Shown here: positions 9,739 through 21,426 of the stretch, in pieces
How positions within the stretch are numbered: the stretch's first letter is position 1
How the letters are laid out: each line of letters opens with the position of its first letter
NCBI GenBank assembly: GCA_001566295.1
Contig: KQ964256.1
Location: 310,001-374,000 of the forward strand
DNA: 64,000 nt
Direction of reading: 5' to 3'
From: Microdochium bolleyi
Lineage: Eukaryota; Ascomycota; Sordariomycetes; Xylariales; Microdochiaceae
Notes under the pieces: generated by a model
What the model saw: the letters and a program-made list of their open reading frames with translations, nothing else
Databases searched by the model: none
Told to the model about the DNA's origin: nothing
Program-made: the position numbers and the translations under genes

Positions 9739-12618
9739 ATGCCGCCCTCGCCTTCTCCGTCTCCGTCTGAGACTCCATCCGCATCTCCCTCCGGGTCGTC
9801 GACTCGCTCAAATAGCCCGCTCCCTGCCGCCCGGCCTGCCTCGTCGCCTGCCCAGGCTCTGGGTCTCGTGAGCAACCAGCCGACCGCGTCATCTTCGCTC
9901 GCATCCCGCTTGCTCTTTCCAAGGCCTGTATGGCGCCGCATCATGGGTCGCAGCACAAACTATGGCTCCATCTCCACGGGCGCTCCTGCCCAAGCGCCCG
10001 GTGCAACCTTGCACCAGCACTCCTACAGCAACCTCGACCTATATCAGAGGGACAAGGGCGCGCTCCCTCCCTCCCCGCAGTCGAGATGGGCCGCCCTACG
10101 CGCCTCAGACTCCTTCCGCATCTTCAAGATCGGCACCATGCTCCTCGTCCTCGCTGCCACCACCTGCGTCCTCTACGTCAAGCTCGTCGGCTCCGCACCG
10201 GCCGCCATCGACACCCGCGACAAGAACGCCCCCTTCTACCTCGATAAGAGCCAGTACTTCAGCCACTCGTTCCTCGACAACGAGATCCCCTACATTGACA
10301 TCCCCGACGAGACCATCCGGGATGTTTACTACTACCGCTGGACCTCTCTCGAGCGCAACCTGCGCTACACCACCGCCGGCACCGGCTACATGACGACCGA
10401 GTTCGTCCAGCCCGTCTGGTATGCCCAGGCTTTCGGCACCATCAACGCTGCCGCCGGCCACCACCTCGACGAGGCCAAGTGGCTGCGCAGCAGCAAGTAC
10501 ACCGATGACTACTTCCAGCTCTACGCCCGCGGGCCCGCCAACTCGACCCAGTACACCGAGTGGATCCTGCACGCGGCCGAGCGCAAGGCACTCGTCACCG
10601 GCGACAAGCAGTTCCTTGCCGACCATCTCGACGACCTGCAGCGCGCCGTGCACGCATGGGACAAGGTGTACGACAAGGACGTCGGTCTGTACTACTACCA
10701 GCCCGTCTGGGACGCCCAGGAGCTTTCACTGCCGGGTTTCGTGGCGGACCCGGACAACACCGACTGGGAACTGCGCAAGGACGGCCCGGACACCTACCGG
10801 CCCAGCCACAATGCCTACATGGTGGCCAACGCGCGCGCCGTGGCCCGGGCCGCCGAGTTTGCCGGCAACTCGAAGGTTCAGGCAGAGTACACCAGGATGG
10901 CGGACGGCATCGAGGCCGCCATGTTCAAGCACCTGTGGGACCCGAAGAAGAAGTTCTTCATGGACATCATCCGCGCCAACAACCCGAATCTCACGAGGCT
11001 AGAGGGGCGCGAGCAGGTGGGCGTGTTCCCCTTCCGTTTTGGTGTCGGCCTGAACGAGACGTACGCGCAGCCGGCCGTTGATGCCCTGTTCGACCCTCAA
11101 GGATTCCTAACGCCGTACGGACCTACCACTCTTGAGGTCCGGGACCCATGGTACATGGCTGAGAAGCCTGATAGCTACTGTGAGTGACCAAGAAATTTGT
11201 TTGGCCGAATTGCCACAGACCGTTGCTGACAAACTTTACCAGGCTGCTACTGGAACGGACAGTCTTGGCCGTACTCTACTAGCCACACGCTCAAGTCGCT
11301 TGCTTCCATCTACCGCTCAGGAACTACCAATCTCACAGCCGACCAGTACTACCTCTACCTCAAGACGTATGCTCAGACGCAGCACAAGAACGGAAAACCA
11401 TATGTGGCCGAGTCTCACTACCCTCACAAAGCCGCGTGGAGTGCTGACGGCTTCAACCACTCTGAGCACTACGCGCATTCAACTAACAACGACGACGTCA
11501 TCAGCGGTCTTCTGGGTATTGTGCCTCAAGCCGACGACACACTGGTCATCTCTCCGATTGTGCCTGCGGACTGGAAGTGGTTCGGCATCCAGAAGCTTCC
11601 TTACCACGGCCACCTCATTACGGTGCTTTATGATGAGGATGGAACCCGGTACGGCAAGGGGGCCGGCCTAACTGTCTTTGTCGATGATGTGCAGGTTCAC
11701 CAGGGCAAAGACAAGAAGGTCACAGTCAAGATCCCTACCACCTCCGTGCCTGAGAAGAACGTGGCCGTCAATATTGCGGCAAACCCTGATGGAGTGGGCA
11801 GATGGCCACGCGCGGATGCAAGTTTCACGTACGGAGGGGACTGGACCTACAAAGCAATCGACGGCGTGGTGTACTACGACATGTCGCCCGACAACAGGTG
11901 GACGAACTATCAGTCGCCCAACAAGAACGACACGCTCACAATCACATTCCCGAGGTTTAGGAACATCTCGTCAGTGACTCTGGCGGCGTACTCGGAAGCT
12001 GGTAGGAACGGTGACGTGGACCTGCCCACGAAACTCGAGGTTTGGGGTTCGCAGGGACTGCTTGCGACGCGGTCGGAGTCTGCCCTCATTGCCAACGACC
12101 GGAACGAGATCAAGTTTGAGCAGACGGAGACATCATTCATCGCCATCAACATGTATAACAAGCCTGGCAGATATGTCGGCTTGTGTGAGGTGGAGGTCTG
12201 GGTCCCGCCCAGCGGGCCCACGTACCACGCAGCCGATGCGCTGCTCAAGGGCACGACCCTTGACGTCTTGCTTGAGGGTAACACGAACGGCGCCAAGCCG
12301 AAAAGTGTCGTGGGCGCTCTCGCGTCCGACAGTGTCGTGTCCTTCTCTGGTGTGCTTGGCCCCGCTGGTGGCGGCAGCAATTCCAGCTCCAGTACCATCA
12401 CGCTGGTTTACGCAAACGCTGGAGACTCAACGCAGAACCTGGGACTCGAGATCAACCAGGTACCGCAGGCAGGCGGTATCGCACTGAAGCCAACAGATAA
12501 TGGCGGGTATGGCAGAGTAGAAGTGCCTGTGAAGCTGGCTTCCGGCAAGAACTTTGTGACACTGCGCGGAGGATCACCTTGGATAAAGCTGGATACCTTG
12601 ACGGTGTCGTTGAGCTGA
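9739..12618 (+). CDS. membrane-anchored six-hairpin glycosidase (MGH1/GH63-like) with C-terminal beta-sandwich domains
   Basis: Exons 9739-11179 and 11243-12618 (63-base intron, GTGAGT donor, CAG acceptor) give 938 residues; starting at Met69 (9943) would give 870. Residues 1-70 are Pro/Ser-rich and poorly conserved in character, so the second start is a real option. One hydrophobic segment (about 130-150, GTMLLVLAATTCVLYVKLVG) with little else makes this a type II membrane protein with its enzyme in the secretory lumen or outside the cell. An all-helical region follows (YRWTSLERNL, EWILHAAERKALVTGD, PSHNAYMVANARAVARAAEF), and the exon joint reads CYWNGQSWPYSTSH, the hallmark loop of (alpha/alpha)6 glycosidases of the MGH1/GH63 type. 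The C-terminus holds a galactose-binding-like domain and a CBM6/35-like tail ending in WIKLDTLTV. The substrate is not deducible. Confidence 0.82.
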
Positions 12619-13208
12619 GAGACGATGAGCATGAGTATTGACATTTTGTACATAAGCATAGCCCGCATACCCCACCGCATGACTGCACATACGAGCATGA
12701 TATATGTAGTAGAGACTACTAGGTATAAATAAGGATGAGATGAGGAGAACGCGACGCAGAAGAACAGATGACAAGAGCAATTGTAAAGCCGTGATAGCTG
12801 TTGGCTGGGGTGGAAGACTACCCGGGACCGTAGCGGACCCTGACGAAGAGTGCCTTCTAGAATCCGGACACTTTTGCCCCGATGAAATCCGAGCCCCACA
12901 GAAATCTGGAGGTGCGCCACCCTCTAGGCCACCATGGAACAATCGCAACCATTGCCCCCCATGTATTGGCACTAACGTCGACGATAGCCCTGGAGAGGAC
13001 ACTTTATCTACAAACCACATCGGCCTGGTGCGGCACGTCCTCTCAAGCACCACCACGACAACCCAGCACCACCAGTCGCGACTCGATTCAAGGTCGCCGC
13101 CGGTGCTGAACTCAACTGCTTCGCCCACTGGACGATCCGGCCGCCTTCTACAGGCCATCGACGACTGACGTCCCGCCCACGCCTTGGCGGAAGCCCGCCT
13201 GTCTCGCC
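12619..13208. other. spacer upstream of the P5A ATPase
   Basis: About 590 bases hold the 3' flank of the glycosidase gene and the promoter and leader of the ATPase gene. A TATAAATA lies at 12724-12731, too far from the ATPase start to be assigned with confidence. No gene is seen. Confidence 0.4.
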
Positions 13209-16200
13209 ATGGCGCCCCTCGTCGACAATGCTCAGATCAAGAGCGCGGAGCTGCTCTCGCCGCTCCCGCTCTACCTCCACGCCTACGTCTGGCCGTTCGC
13301 CATCGCCTGGCCCATCTTCCTGCGATACTTCCTCACGCCCGAGCTCTACGAGAAGCACATCTCGTCCTCCGAGTGGACGTTCGTCTGGTGCGGCTCTATC
13401 ATCACCGTGCAGAGTCTCACGTGGCTCTGCACGAAATGGAGCGTCAACCTGCGCGGCTCGTTCACGGCCACCAAGGCCACCACGGTCGACAACGGCAGCC
13501 TCGTCAAGGTCATTCCTATCGCGAACGCGGGCACGCCCGACATCTGCCCCCTGATCCGCGAGAAGGTCGACGGCAAGACCAACATCTCCTTCCTGTTCCA
13601 GAAGCGCCGCTTCCTGTACAACGAGGCCGAGAAGACGTTCCGTCCGCTCACCTACGACATCGATGCCGAACCCAAGCCCACGATCGGCTCTTACCAGAAG
13701 TCGCGCGGCATCACGAGCCAGGCTGAGCTGAACCGCATCGAGCAGTACTACGGCACCAACACGTTCGACATCCCCGTCCCGACCTTCACCGAGCTCTTCC
13801 AGGAGCACGCCGTCGCGCCCTTCTTCGTCTTCCAGATCTTCTGCGTCGGCCTGTGGATGCTCGACGAGTACTGGTACTACTCGCTCTTCACCTTGTTCAT
13901 GCTCGTCGCCTTCGAGTCGACCGTCGTCTGGCAACGCCAGCGCACCCTCAACGAGTTCCGCGGCATGAGTATCAAGCCCTACCACATGTGGGTTTACCGC
14001 CTGGGTAAGTGGACCGAGACCACCAGCGACCTGCTCCTCCCCGGCGATCTCGTCTCGGTCAACCGGACCAAAGAGGACAGCGGCGTCGCGTGCGACATGC
14101 TTCTGGTCGAGGGCACTGCGATTGTCAACGAGGCCATGCTTTCTGGCGAGAGCACGCCGCTGCTCAAGGATTCCGTGCGTCTTCGGCCCGCCGAGGCGGA
14201 CCTCGAGACTGAGGGGCTCGACAAGAACTCCTTCCTCTGGGGCGGTACCAAGGTCCTCCAGATCACTCACGGCAACCCCGACGAGGAAAAGCCAAAGCTC
14301 GCTTCTGGTGTTCCCACGCCACCCGATAACGGTGCCATGGCCATCGTCATCAAGACTGGTTTCGAGACGTCCCAGGGCAGCCTTGTCCGCACCATGATCT
14401 ACTCTACCGAGCGCGTCTCTGCCAACAACGCCGAGGCCCTGTACTTCATCCTGTTCCTGCTTGTCTTCGCGATTGCCGCTTCCTGGTACGTATGGGACGA
14501 GGGTGTCAAGAAGGACCGGAAGCGGTCTAAGTTGCTGCTTGACTGTGTACTCATCGTCACCTCTGTCGTGCCCCCCGAGCTACCCATGGAGCTCAGTCTC
14601 GCGGTTAACACCAGTCTGGCGGCCCTCGCCAAGCTTGCTATCTTCTGTACCGAGCCTTTCCGCATCCCCTTCGCTGGACGTGTTGATGTCGCTTGTTTTG
14701 ACAAGACCGGCACCTTGACCGGCGAGGATCTCGTGGTTGAGGGTATTGCTGGACTTGGTCTCGGCCACTCTGGCACCGATACTCCCCGCGAGTCGGATGG
14801 TGCTCACAGCCACATGACTGCCGTCAAGGAGGCTGGCATGGAGACCACCCTTGTTCTGTCCACGGCGCACGCTCTTGTCAAGCTTGACGAGGGCGAAGTT
14901 GTCGGTGACCCCATGGAGAAGGCCACGCTCGCGGCTCTTGGCTGGACTCTTGGCAAGAACGACATCCTCCAGGCCAACCCTCACGTCGCCGCTGCTGGAG
15001 GTACTTCCGGCTCTGTCCAGGTCAAGCGTCGCTTCCAGTTCTCATCTGCATTGAAGCGTCAGAGCTCCGTCGCCACGGTCAACGCTATGGACAAGAATGG
15101 TCGCAAGATCCGCGGCACGTTCGTCTCTGTGAAGGGTGCCCCTGAGACCATCATGAAGATGCTTGTCAACGTCCCTGCCGACTACGAGGAGACGTTCAAG
15201 TACTTCACGCGCCGCGGTTCTCGTGTCCTGGCTCTCGCCTACAAACAGCTAACTGTCGACAGCGAGCTTGGCTCTGGCAAGATCAATGACCTCAAGCGTG
15301 AGAACGTCGAGTCTGCCCTCAACTTTGCCGGTTTCCTGGTTCTGCAATGCCCTCTCAAGGATGATGCCAAGGAGGCGGTGCGCATGCTCAACGAGAGCAG
15401 CCACCGCGTCGTCATGATCACTGGTGACAATCCGCTTACTGCTGTCCACGTTGCTCGCGAAGTCGAGATTGTCGATCGCGAAGTCCTGATCCTCGATGCT
15501 CCCGAGCACAACGAGGGCGGCCAGAGCCTGGTGTGGCGCAGCACCGACGACAAGGTCCAGATCGACGTTGATCCCTCCAAGCCCATCGACCCGGCCATTC
15601 TCAAGGATAAGGATCTCTGTGTCACCGGCTACGCGCTCGCCAAGTTCAAGGACAACATCGGTGCCTGGAAGTCTCTTCTGCGCTACACCTGGGTGTATGC
15701 CCGTGTCTCGCCCAAGCAGAAGGAGGAGATCCTTCTCGGCCTCAAGGATATGGGTTACTACACTCTGATGGCTGGAGACGGTACCAACGATGTCGGCGCC
15801 CTCAAGCAGGCACACATTGGTATTGCGCTGCTCAACGGCACCAACGACGACCTGACTCGCATTGCTGAGCACGGACGCAACACCAGGATGAAGGACCTCT
15901 ACCAGAAGCAGGTCGACCTGATGAAGCGCTGGAACCAGCCGGCTCCTCCCGTCCCTGTCCTCATTGCCCACCTGTACCCTCCCGGACCCTCCAACCCTCA
16001 CCTGCGCAAGGCCATCGACCGCGAGGCGCAGAAGAAGAACGTCACCCCTGAAGTATACGCCAAGTCGCTCGGTATCGATGACATCGAGACCATCACCACC
16101 CCGGCCGCGCAGCAGCTCATCAACAACGACCCCAAGGCTGCCCGCCAGCAGCAGGCACAGAAGAAGGCCGCGAGCATGGCGGACCAAATGACAAGCATGA

Positions 16201-17310
16201 TGATGGACCCGGACATGCTGGACGACGGCGAGCCGCCGACGCTCAAGCTCGGCGATGCCTCTGTCGCCGCGCCCTTCACCAGTAAGCTGCGCAACGTCAT
16301 CGCCGTTCCCAACATCATCCGCCAGGGCCGGTGCACGCTCGTCGCCACGATCCAGATGTACAAGATCCTCGCGCTCAACTGCCTGATCAGCGCGTACAGC
16401 TTGTCCGTGCTGTACCTCGAGGGCATCAAGTTTGGCGACGGCCAGATCACCATCAGCGGCATGCTCATGAGCGTGTGCTTCCTGTCCATCTCGCGCGCCA
16501 AGTCCGTCGAGGGCCTGTCCAAGGAGCGGCCTCAGCCCAACATCTTCAACAAGTACATCATCGGGTCTATCCTCGGACAGTTCGCGATCCACATTGTCAC
16601 GCTCATCTACGTCTTCAAGATGTGCGACCGCATTGAACCGTAAGTTTAGCATATGTTCTTTTCCGCATTTTCGGTCAAGTAAGAAAGCTAACAGTGATGT
16701 AATCCTTCGCAGCCGCTCCGAGATCGTCGATCTCGAGGCCGAGTTCGCCCCGTCCCTGCTCAACAGCGCCGTGTACCTGCTCCAGCTGATCCAGCAGATC
16801 TCCACCTTTGCCATCAACTACCAGGGCCGCCCCTTCCGCGAGTCCATCAAGGAGAACAAGGGCATGTATTGGGGCATCATCGGCGTGACGGCCATCGCGT
16901 TCAGCTGCTCGACCGAGTTCATCCCCGAGATTAACGACCAGATGAAGCTCGTGAAGTTCACCGACGAGTTCAAGTTCAAGATGACGTCCGTCATGATCCT
17001 CGACTACGTCGGTTGCTGGGTCATCGAGGTCGTGCTCAAGAAGCTCTTCTCCGACTTCCGCCCGCGCGACATTGCGCTGCGCCGGCCGGACCAGCTCGAG
17101 CGCGAGAACCAGCGCAAGGCCGAGGAGCAGGCCAAGAAGGACGCCATCGAGGACGAGAAGCACGCCGAGCGGGTCCGCGAGCTCGAGCGCCAGGTCGCCG
17201 AGCGCAGGGCCAAGCTCGAGGCGTGGGCCGGCAAGCGCGGGAGCGGGCCGCCTGCTCCTGCTGCCAGCACCGAGGGGACGTCTGCGGCGGCGGCGGCGGC
17301 GGCGAAGTGA
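13209..17310 (+). CDS. SPF1: P5A-type ATPase of the endoplasmic reticulum
   Basis: Exons 13209-16639 and 16713-17310 (GTAAGT donor, CAG acceptor, 73-base intron) give 1342 residues, close to filamentous-fungal SPF1 length. Two N-terminal membrane segments typical of P5 pumps lie in residues 15-80. The P5A signature in M4 is PPELPMEL (455-462), the phosphorylation motif is DKTGTLT with D498, and the hinge is GDGTNDVGAL (about 857-866). The SGES actuator motif (MLSGEST) is also present. Known family role: SPF1 (Cta4 in fission yeast, ATP13A1 in animals) removes mistargeted tail-anchored and mitochondrial helices from the ER membrane and affects sterol, Mn and Ca balance. The C-terminal 75 residues are a charged predicted coiled coil ending in polyalanine, an extension beyond the last membrane segment. 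The start ATG sits in a CCATGG context. Confidence 0.96.
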
Positions 17311-18745
17311 TTCTACATAGGTATTTCGTGCCGGGAAGATCGTCGTTGATCATGATGACGACGATTGAGATGGGGGGAATAAGTTTGGAGCCCGAGACTT
17401 TGAGTGTTTCTCGGCCCGGGGGAAGATATAGAAGTAGAAAGCGGCGGAAGAGGGTTGACGAGGCCCGATTTGATTACCCGGGCGGTATATCAGCAACTTA
17501 CTTGTTGATTATATCATGGAAGAAGAGTTCGAAGAAGGGAGGACGCGGCGATAGAAAGGATCCGTCCGAAAATCGTGGAGTAGAAGGTCGTGTAATGTCA
17601 CAAATGAAAGAAAGTATAAGCTAATTGTAAATGTTTCGCAGGAAAAGCTCGACCAGGGCGGGGATGTCTCGATCGCGACGAGGGTGCCTGGAATGTGGAC
17701 GGACGCATAGACATGATGTTCAACGGACACAGAGAACTTGTGTGATCACTGAATAGCAAGAACGAAGGGCCGCAGGTTCGAAGGTCTGGTGCTGTAGTAC
17801 TTAGTGGCTGTTGCTTTTCAACAACAACAACAACTCAAATTATCCCATACCCAGCCAATATCCACGGTGAATCGATGTTGACCGATGCCATGACGACGCC
17901 GGATGAAGGACGACGCCCTCGGTACTTGCAGGGCCCCCGGCAGGGCAATGACGGAAAGACCCTCCTTGATTCCAGCCCTGCCTACTTAGTCTCGACTGTG
18001 CTTCGGAGAGTGAGATGGTGATCTCATGGAGGTCGAGTGCGCTAGTGTACATGGCTGGGAAGTAACCCGGAAGACGAGGGGAGACGTAGGTCCAACGCCG
18101 AGGCTCCGTGAAGGCAGCGACTGCCCCGACAACAACGGACGTTGGAAGTGCGACAATCGAAAGCACGAGAACACATCATCCTGCTCCTTCGTCCTTTCAA
18201 ATTGCCAATCTGGAGAGCTCGCCATGCGTCTGCTCCGGGTGACGCCATGGCCAGCGAGGAGCAGGATGCGCAAAATGCACGTTGCTCGTATCGAGACGGT
18301 CGATGAGGGATCTTATCCCCATATCATGTCATTTTTCCCCCTTCTCTTCATTTCGTCTATAGTGTTGAACTCTGCTTTGTGGATAACAAAAAAATTGACA
18401 TCGTACTAATGGAGATGGGATATTATATCATGCGTCAAAATGGGCAAAGGAGAAAGACAACAGGGCCCCCCAAACCCCTTGCCTCCCATCATTTTCGCCA
18501 GTCTCCATGGTGGTCTTGGGTAGTTCCACAGAAAGAGATGGGAGCAGAAACCCGCCAGCGCCGGCGCTATGCAACACTCGGCCGCACACGCATCACACCA
18601 CCTTCTAATGCGGCCTGCTCTGTGACCCAAGGTGAGAACATACCGACTCCAACCTCTGCCCGGCAACAGAGGAAAAGAACGTTGCATCTCATCGCGCCGG
18701 AGCCCCCCGAACTTTTTGTTGTCTTACGCAGACAAACTAAGGAGC
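17311..18745. other. convergent spacer
   Basis: The 3' flanks of SPF1 (+) and CDS1 (-). It contains a short CAA repeat (17820-17834) and AT-rich stretches around 18340-18430. No gene is seen. Confidence 0.45.
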
Positions 18746-20305
18746 CTACCGCAGTAGAGACTTCTCGACCAAGCGGGCGACCTAAGAGAGACAAGTCAGC
18801 GTCTGTGTTGGGTAATATCACGAAATTTTGAAGGGGAAGAAACTCACATCAGGTCCTAGAACGCCCTGGTTCTCGAGGTACTGGTTGAGGCCCTTGAAAA
18901 GCTCCTTTTGGTCGTGTATCGACAGGCCATTAATTGCGAGTTCCAAGAGGTCGGCGTACGTGACGTTGTACTGGGCGATGAAGTTGTGGTAGTACATGAA
19001 GGCGAAGCAGCCCATGATGAACTGGCAATCCATACGGTCGGTCATGCCGCCGTGTCCTGGGATTGAGTCGCCAAAGTCCTTGATCTTGAACGTGCGCTTA
19101 AGGCCGGACGCGAAGAAGCCGCCGAAGGGCGCAATCAGGGAGGCGAACGTCGCAAACATAATGGCATGAATCTGCATCGGCTCCATCGTGAAGGAGATGT
19201 TCGTGCCCTCGGGCAGGAAGAACAGGTGGGGCAGCTCATATAGCTTCGGCAGAAAGACGGGATTGGGCTCGCACTCAAGGCCGGTGAAGATGTTGGCACC
19301 CAGGTCATTGACGGGGCAGATGAAGTAGGAAGAGCGCATCAGGAGGTTGGTTGTCAGGAACGCCCAGATAACAGTGCAGAACCACGCTCCAACGAAGCCC
19401 TCGACAGTCTTCTTCGGCGAGATTTTGAGCAGCTGAGTGCGGCCAAACGTGATGCCGCAGAGGTAAGCAAAGATGTCGTTGGTGATGACGAGCGAGGCAG
19501 GCAAGAAGAACCAGATCATGCCCTCAAACACGTTGTTCATGACGAAGTGGGCCTGGACAACAATCAAGTACAACGCCATGTGTGTCCAGGCAAAGTTGGT
19601 GAACTGAAACTTGAGGTGGCCCGAACGCAAGTTGGCGACGAAGAAGACGAATCCGATGACGTAGAGGACGAAGCTGATGAAGCGGTGGTGCGTTGCGAGC
19701 GGCAAAAGGGCCTTGTCGATCAGGACAATGTGCTTGAAGTAGTAGATGACGCTCTCGCCGTAGAGGAAGTACATGGTGGTGCCGAGCCAGTACCAGTTGA
19801 GGCTCTTGATGGCCTTGAGGTCGCGCGCTTTAGTCGGAACGCTGGCGATGGCGATGACCTCCTTGAAGCAGATGATCTGGACCGCAGTGATGCAGGCGAG
19901 AATGTAGATGTGTCCCATGAAGAGAGCGCCGAAAAAGAGACCGATCATGACGAGTGTCCAGAAGGTGCGCACAAAGAAGACAGCCTTCTTCTTCTCATAG
20001 TCGGACTGTGGCGGCGCCTTTTCATCTTGTGTGCCTTTAGGAATCTGGAGACAAAGGCTTGTCAGTGGTGGTGCTCTGTAGAAAGCTCGTAGTGAAGGCA
20101 CAACTGCCTGGTCTCATGTTGCAGGCCATCTCGAATGGGGCTCTTGGGGCAGTTTAGGTGGACCAACCTCGTGGATGCCGTCGAGCTTAGGCGAGTTCAT
20201 CGTCTTGAGCGGCGACGAGCCATCTTCGCTTCCACTCATGCTGGACCGCCGCCCTTCGACGCCGTTGCGACGAGGGAACTGCACGCCACGACGCGGTTTC
20301 GTCAT
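18746..20305 (-). CDS. CDS1: phosphatidate cytidylyltransferase (CDP-diacylglycerol synthase)
   Basis: Three exons, 20305-20168, 20044-18848 and 18781-18746, give 456 residues. The enzyme makes CDP-diacylglycerol from phosphatidic acid and CTP in the ER membrane, feeding phosphatidylinositol, phosphatidylserine and cardiolipin synthesis. About eight membrane segments follow a soluble N-terminus (EKKKAVFFVRTFWTLVMIG onward). The family signature is clear: FKIKDFGDSIPGHGGMTDR with the downstream acidic metal site, plus SPKKTVEGF. The first intron has a weaker GTTGGT donor, chosen because it keeps frame and joins DGIHE to IPKGTQ. The third exon is only 36 bases; it gives VARLVEKSLLR, more in keeping with family C-termini than the intron read-through SFFPFKIS. 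Same strand as the checkpoint gene upstream, 1.1 kb away. Confidence 0.92.
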
Positions 20306-21426
20306 GGTTGCGAGGAGGAAAGGAGGGAGGAATGCCGTCGGCCAGTCGTCCAGAAGGTGTCAGATCAGGTCGGCGCGATCAGGGCAGCGCAAGCGATCGG
20401 CGAGGCGGCGAACTGTCGCTCGCCGGGTTGGGGCTTGGTCGGGTAGTTGTCGTGATTGCGGTCGGCGTTCGCAGGTCTCGGCGAGGTTCAACGTGGACCT
20501 TGGAGGGAGGAGCACGACGTCAGTCAATCCTGCTTGCGGGGGATTTGTGGGCTCCTGCAGAGCTGTGCGTGCGCGTGGCGCGGCGTCGGTCTCGCCTGAA
20601 GGCGCAATCGAGTCGCTGGGCGCAGCAGAGCAGGTGCGAGCTTGGAGGCGGAGGGAAGAACTGACTGGCCACGCTCTGGAGGAGATTCCGAGGGCTGTGT
20701 TGAAGAGCTTTGCGGGTTGCAGAATTCAAAGCGGCTTGTCGCAGGATGACGACTTGTCTTAGGCCAGGAGAAAGCTGCCTGGCCGGCTGCAGAGAAAGAG
20801 GGCGGAAGGTGCGGGATGATGTCGACGGGGTCCGCGCACCCAGCCGGGCCGCGCTCTGATTCGGCCGCATTCTGGAGGCGAGTGCGGCGCAGCCGTCCAC
20901 CACCGGAGTTAAGCCCTTAAGGTTCCCAGCACGACAACTTGGACGAGCTGCTACCTAAACGTGCATGTGTACCTTGCCCGACGGTAGGTTCCAGATCGTC
21001 TCGGCCTGCTCCGAACACCCCGGACCACACGACTCTCGGGAAAATACCACAATTGACGCCGTCGAGGTAGCATCTTCACCGGAGCTCAGCCGAGTCAAGC
21101 TCGGCCCCAACTGGAGCCAGAGCAAGGTTCCGTCGCAGCCCAGTTCGGCCCCCGCGGCGGCAGCTCGAGCATGCCCAAGCGCTCGCCGGTGGTCACATGC
21201 TCATACAGTCATGCACACAAGTCCATTTTCGTTGTATAGCTGGGTGTTCTACATTATTCCTGTGCCTCTAATCATCGCCATGCCTTTGCCAGCGCCGCGC
21301 TCGGTAGTGGGGTCTTTTCGGCGGCGCAAGCAGTGCTAGCAGCCAGCTTGACAGGTGTCATGTCCGCTGACATCATTGTGCTTCTGGTAGTGCAGGGCTC
21401 TCCTGGACTGCACTCTTTCAGGTTCC
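20306..21426. other. CDS1 promoter region
   Basis: The 5' flank of CDS1 and 3' flank of the checkpoint gene. Frames here (for example 20175-20762 plus) are Arg/Ala/Gly-rich without a domain. Nothing else is seen. Confidence 0.45.

Noticed and set aside
9015..9956. 313-residue minus-strand frame
   Set aside because: Contains a poly-Val run from the hexamer repeat and overlaps the glycosidase start; no domain or splice evidence.
13008..14270. 420-residue open frame on the minus strand
   Set aside because: Antisense shadow of SPF1 exon 1; composition is Asp/Glu/Arg/Val-rich as expected for the complement of GC-rich codons, and no domain is present.
15249..16817. 522-residue open frame on the minus strand
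   Set aside because: Another antisense shadow of SPF1; extends across its intron and has no motif.
17760..17800. GGTTCGAAG resembling a tRNA B box
   Set aside because: No paired stems or A box at proper spacing were found around it.
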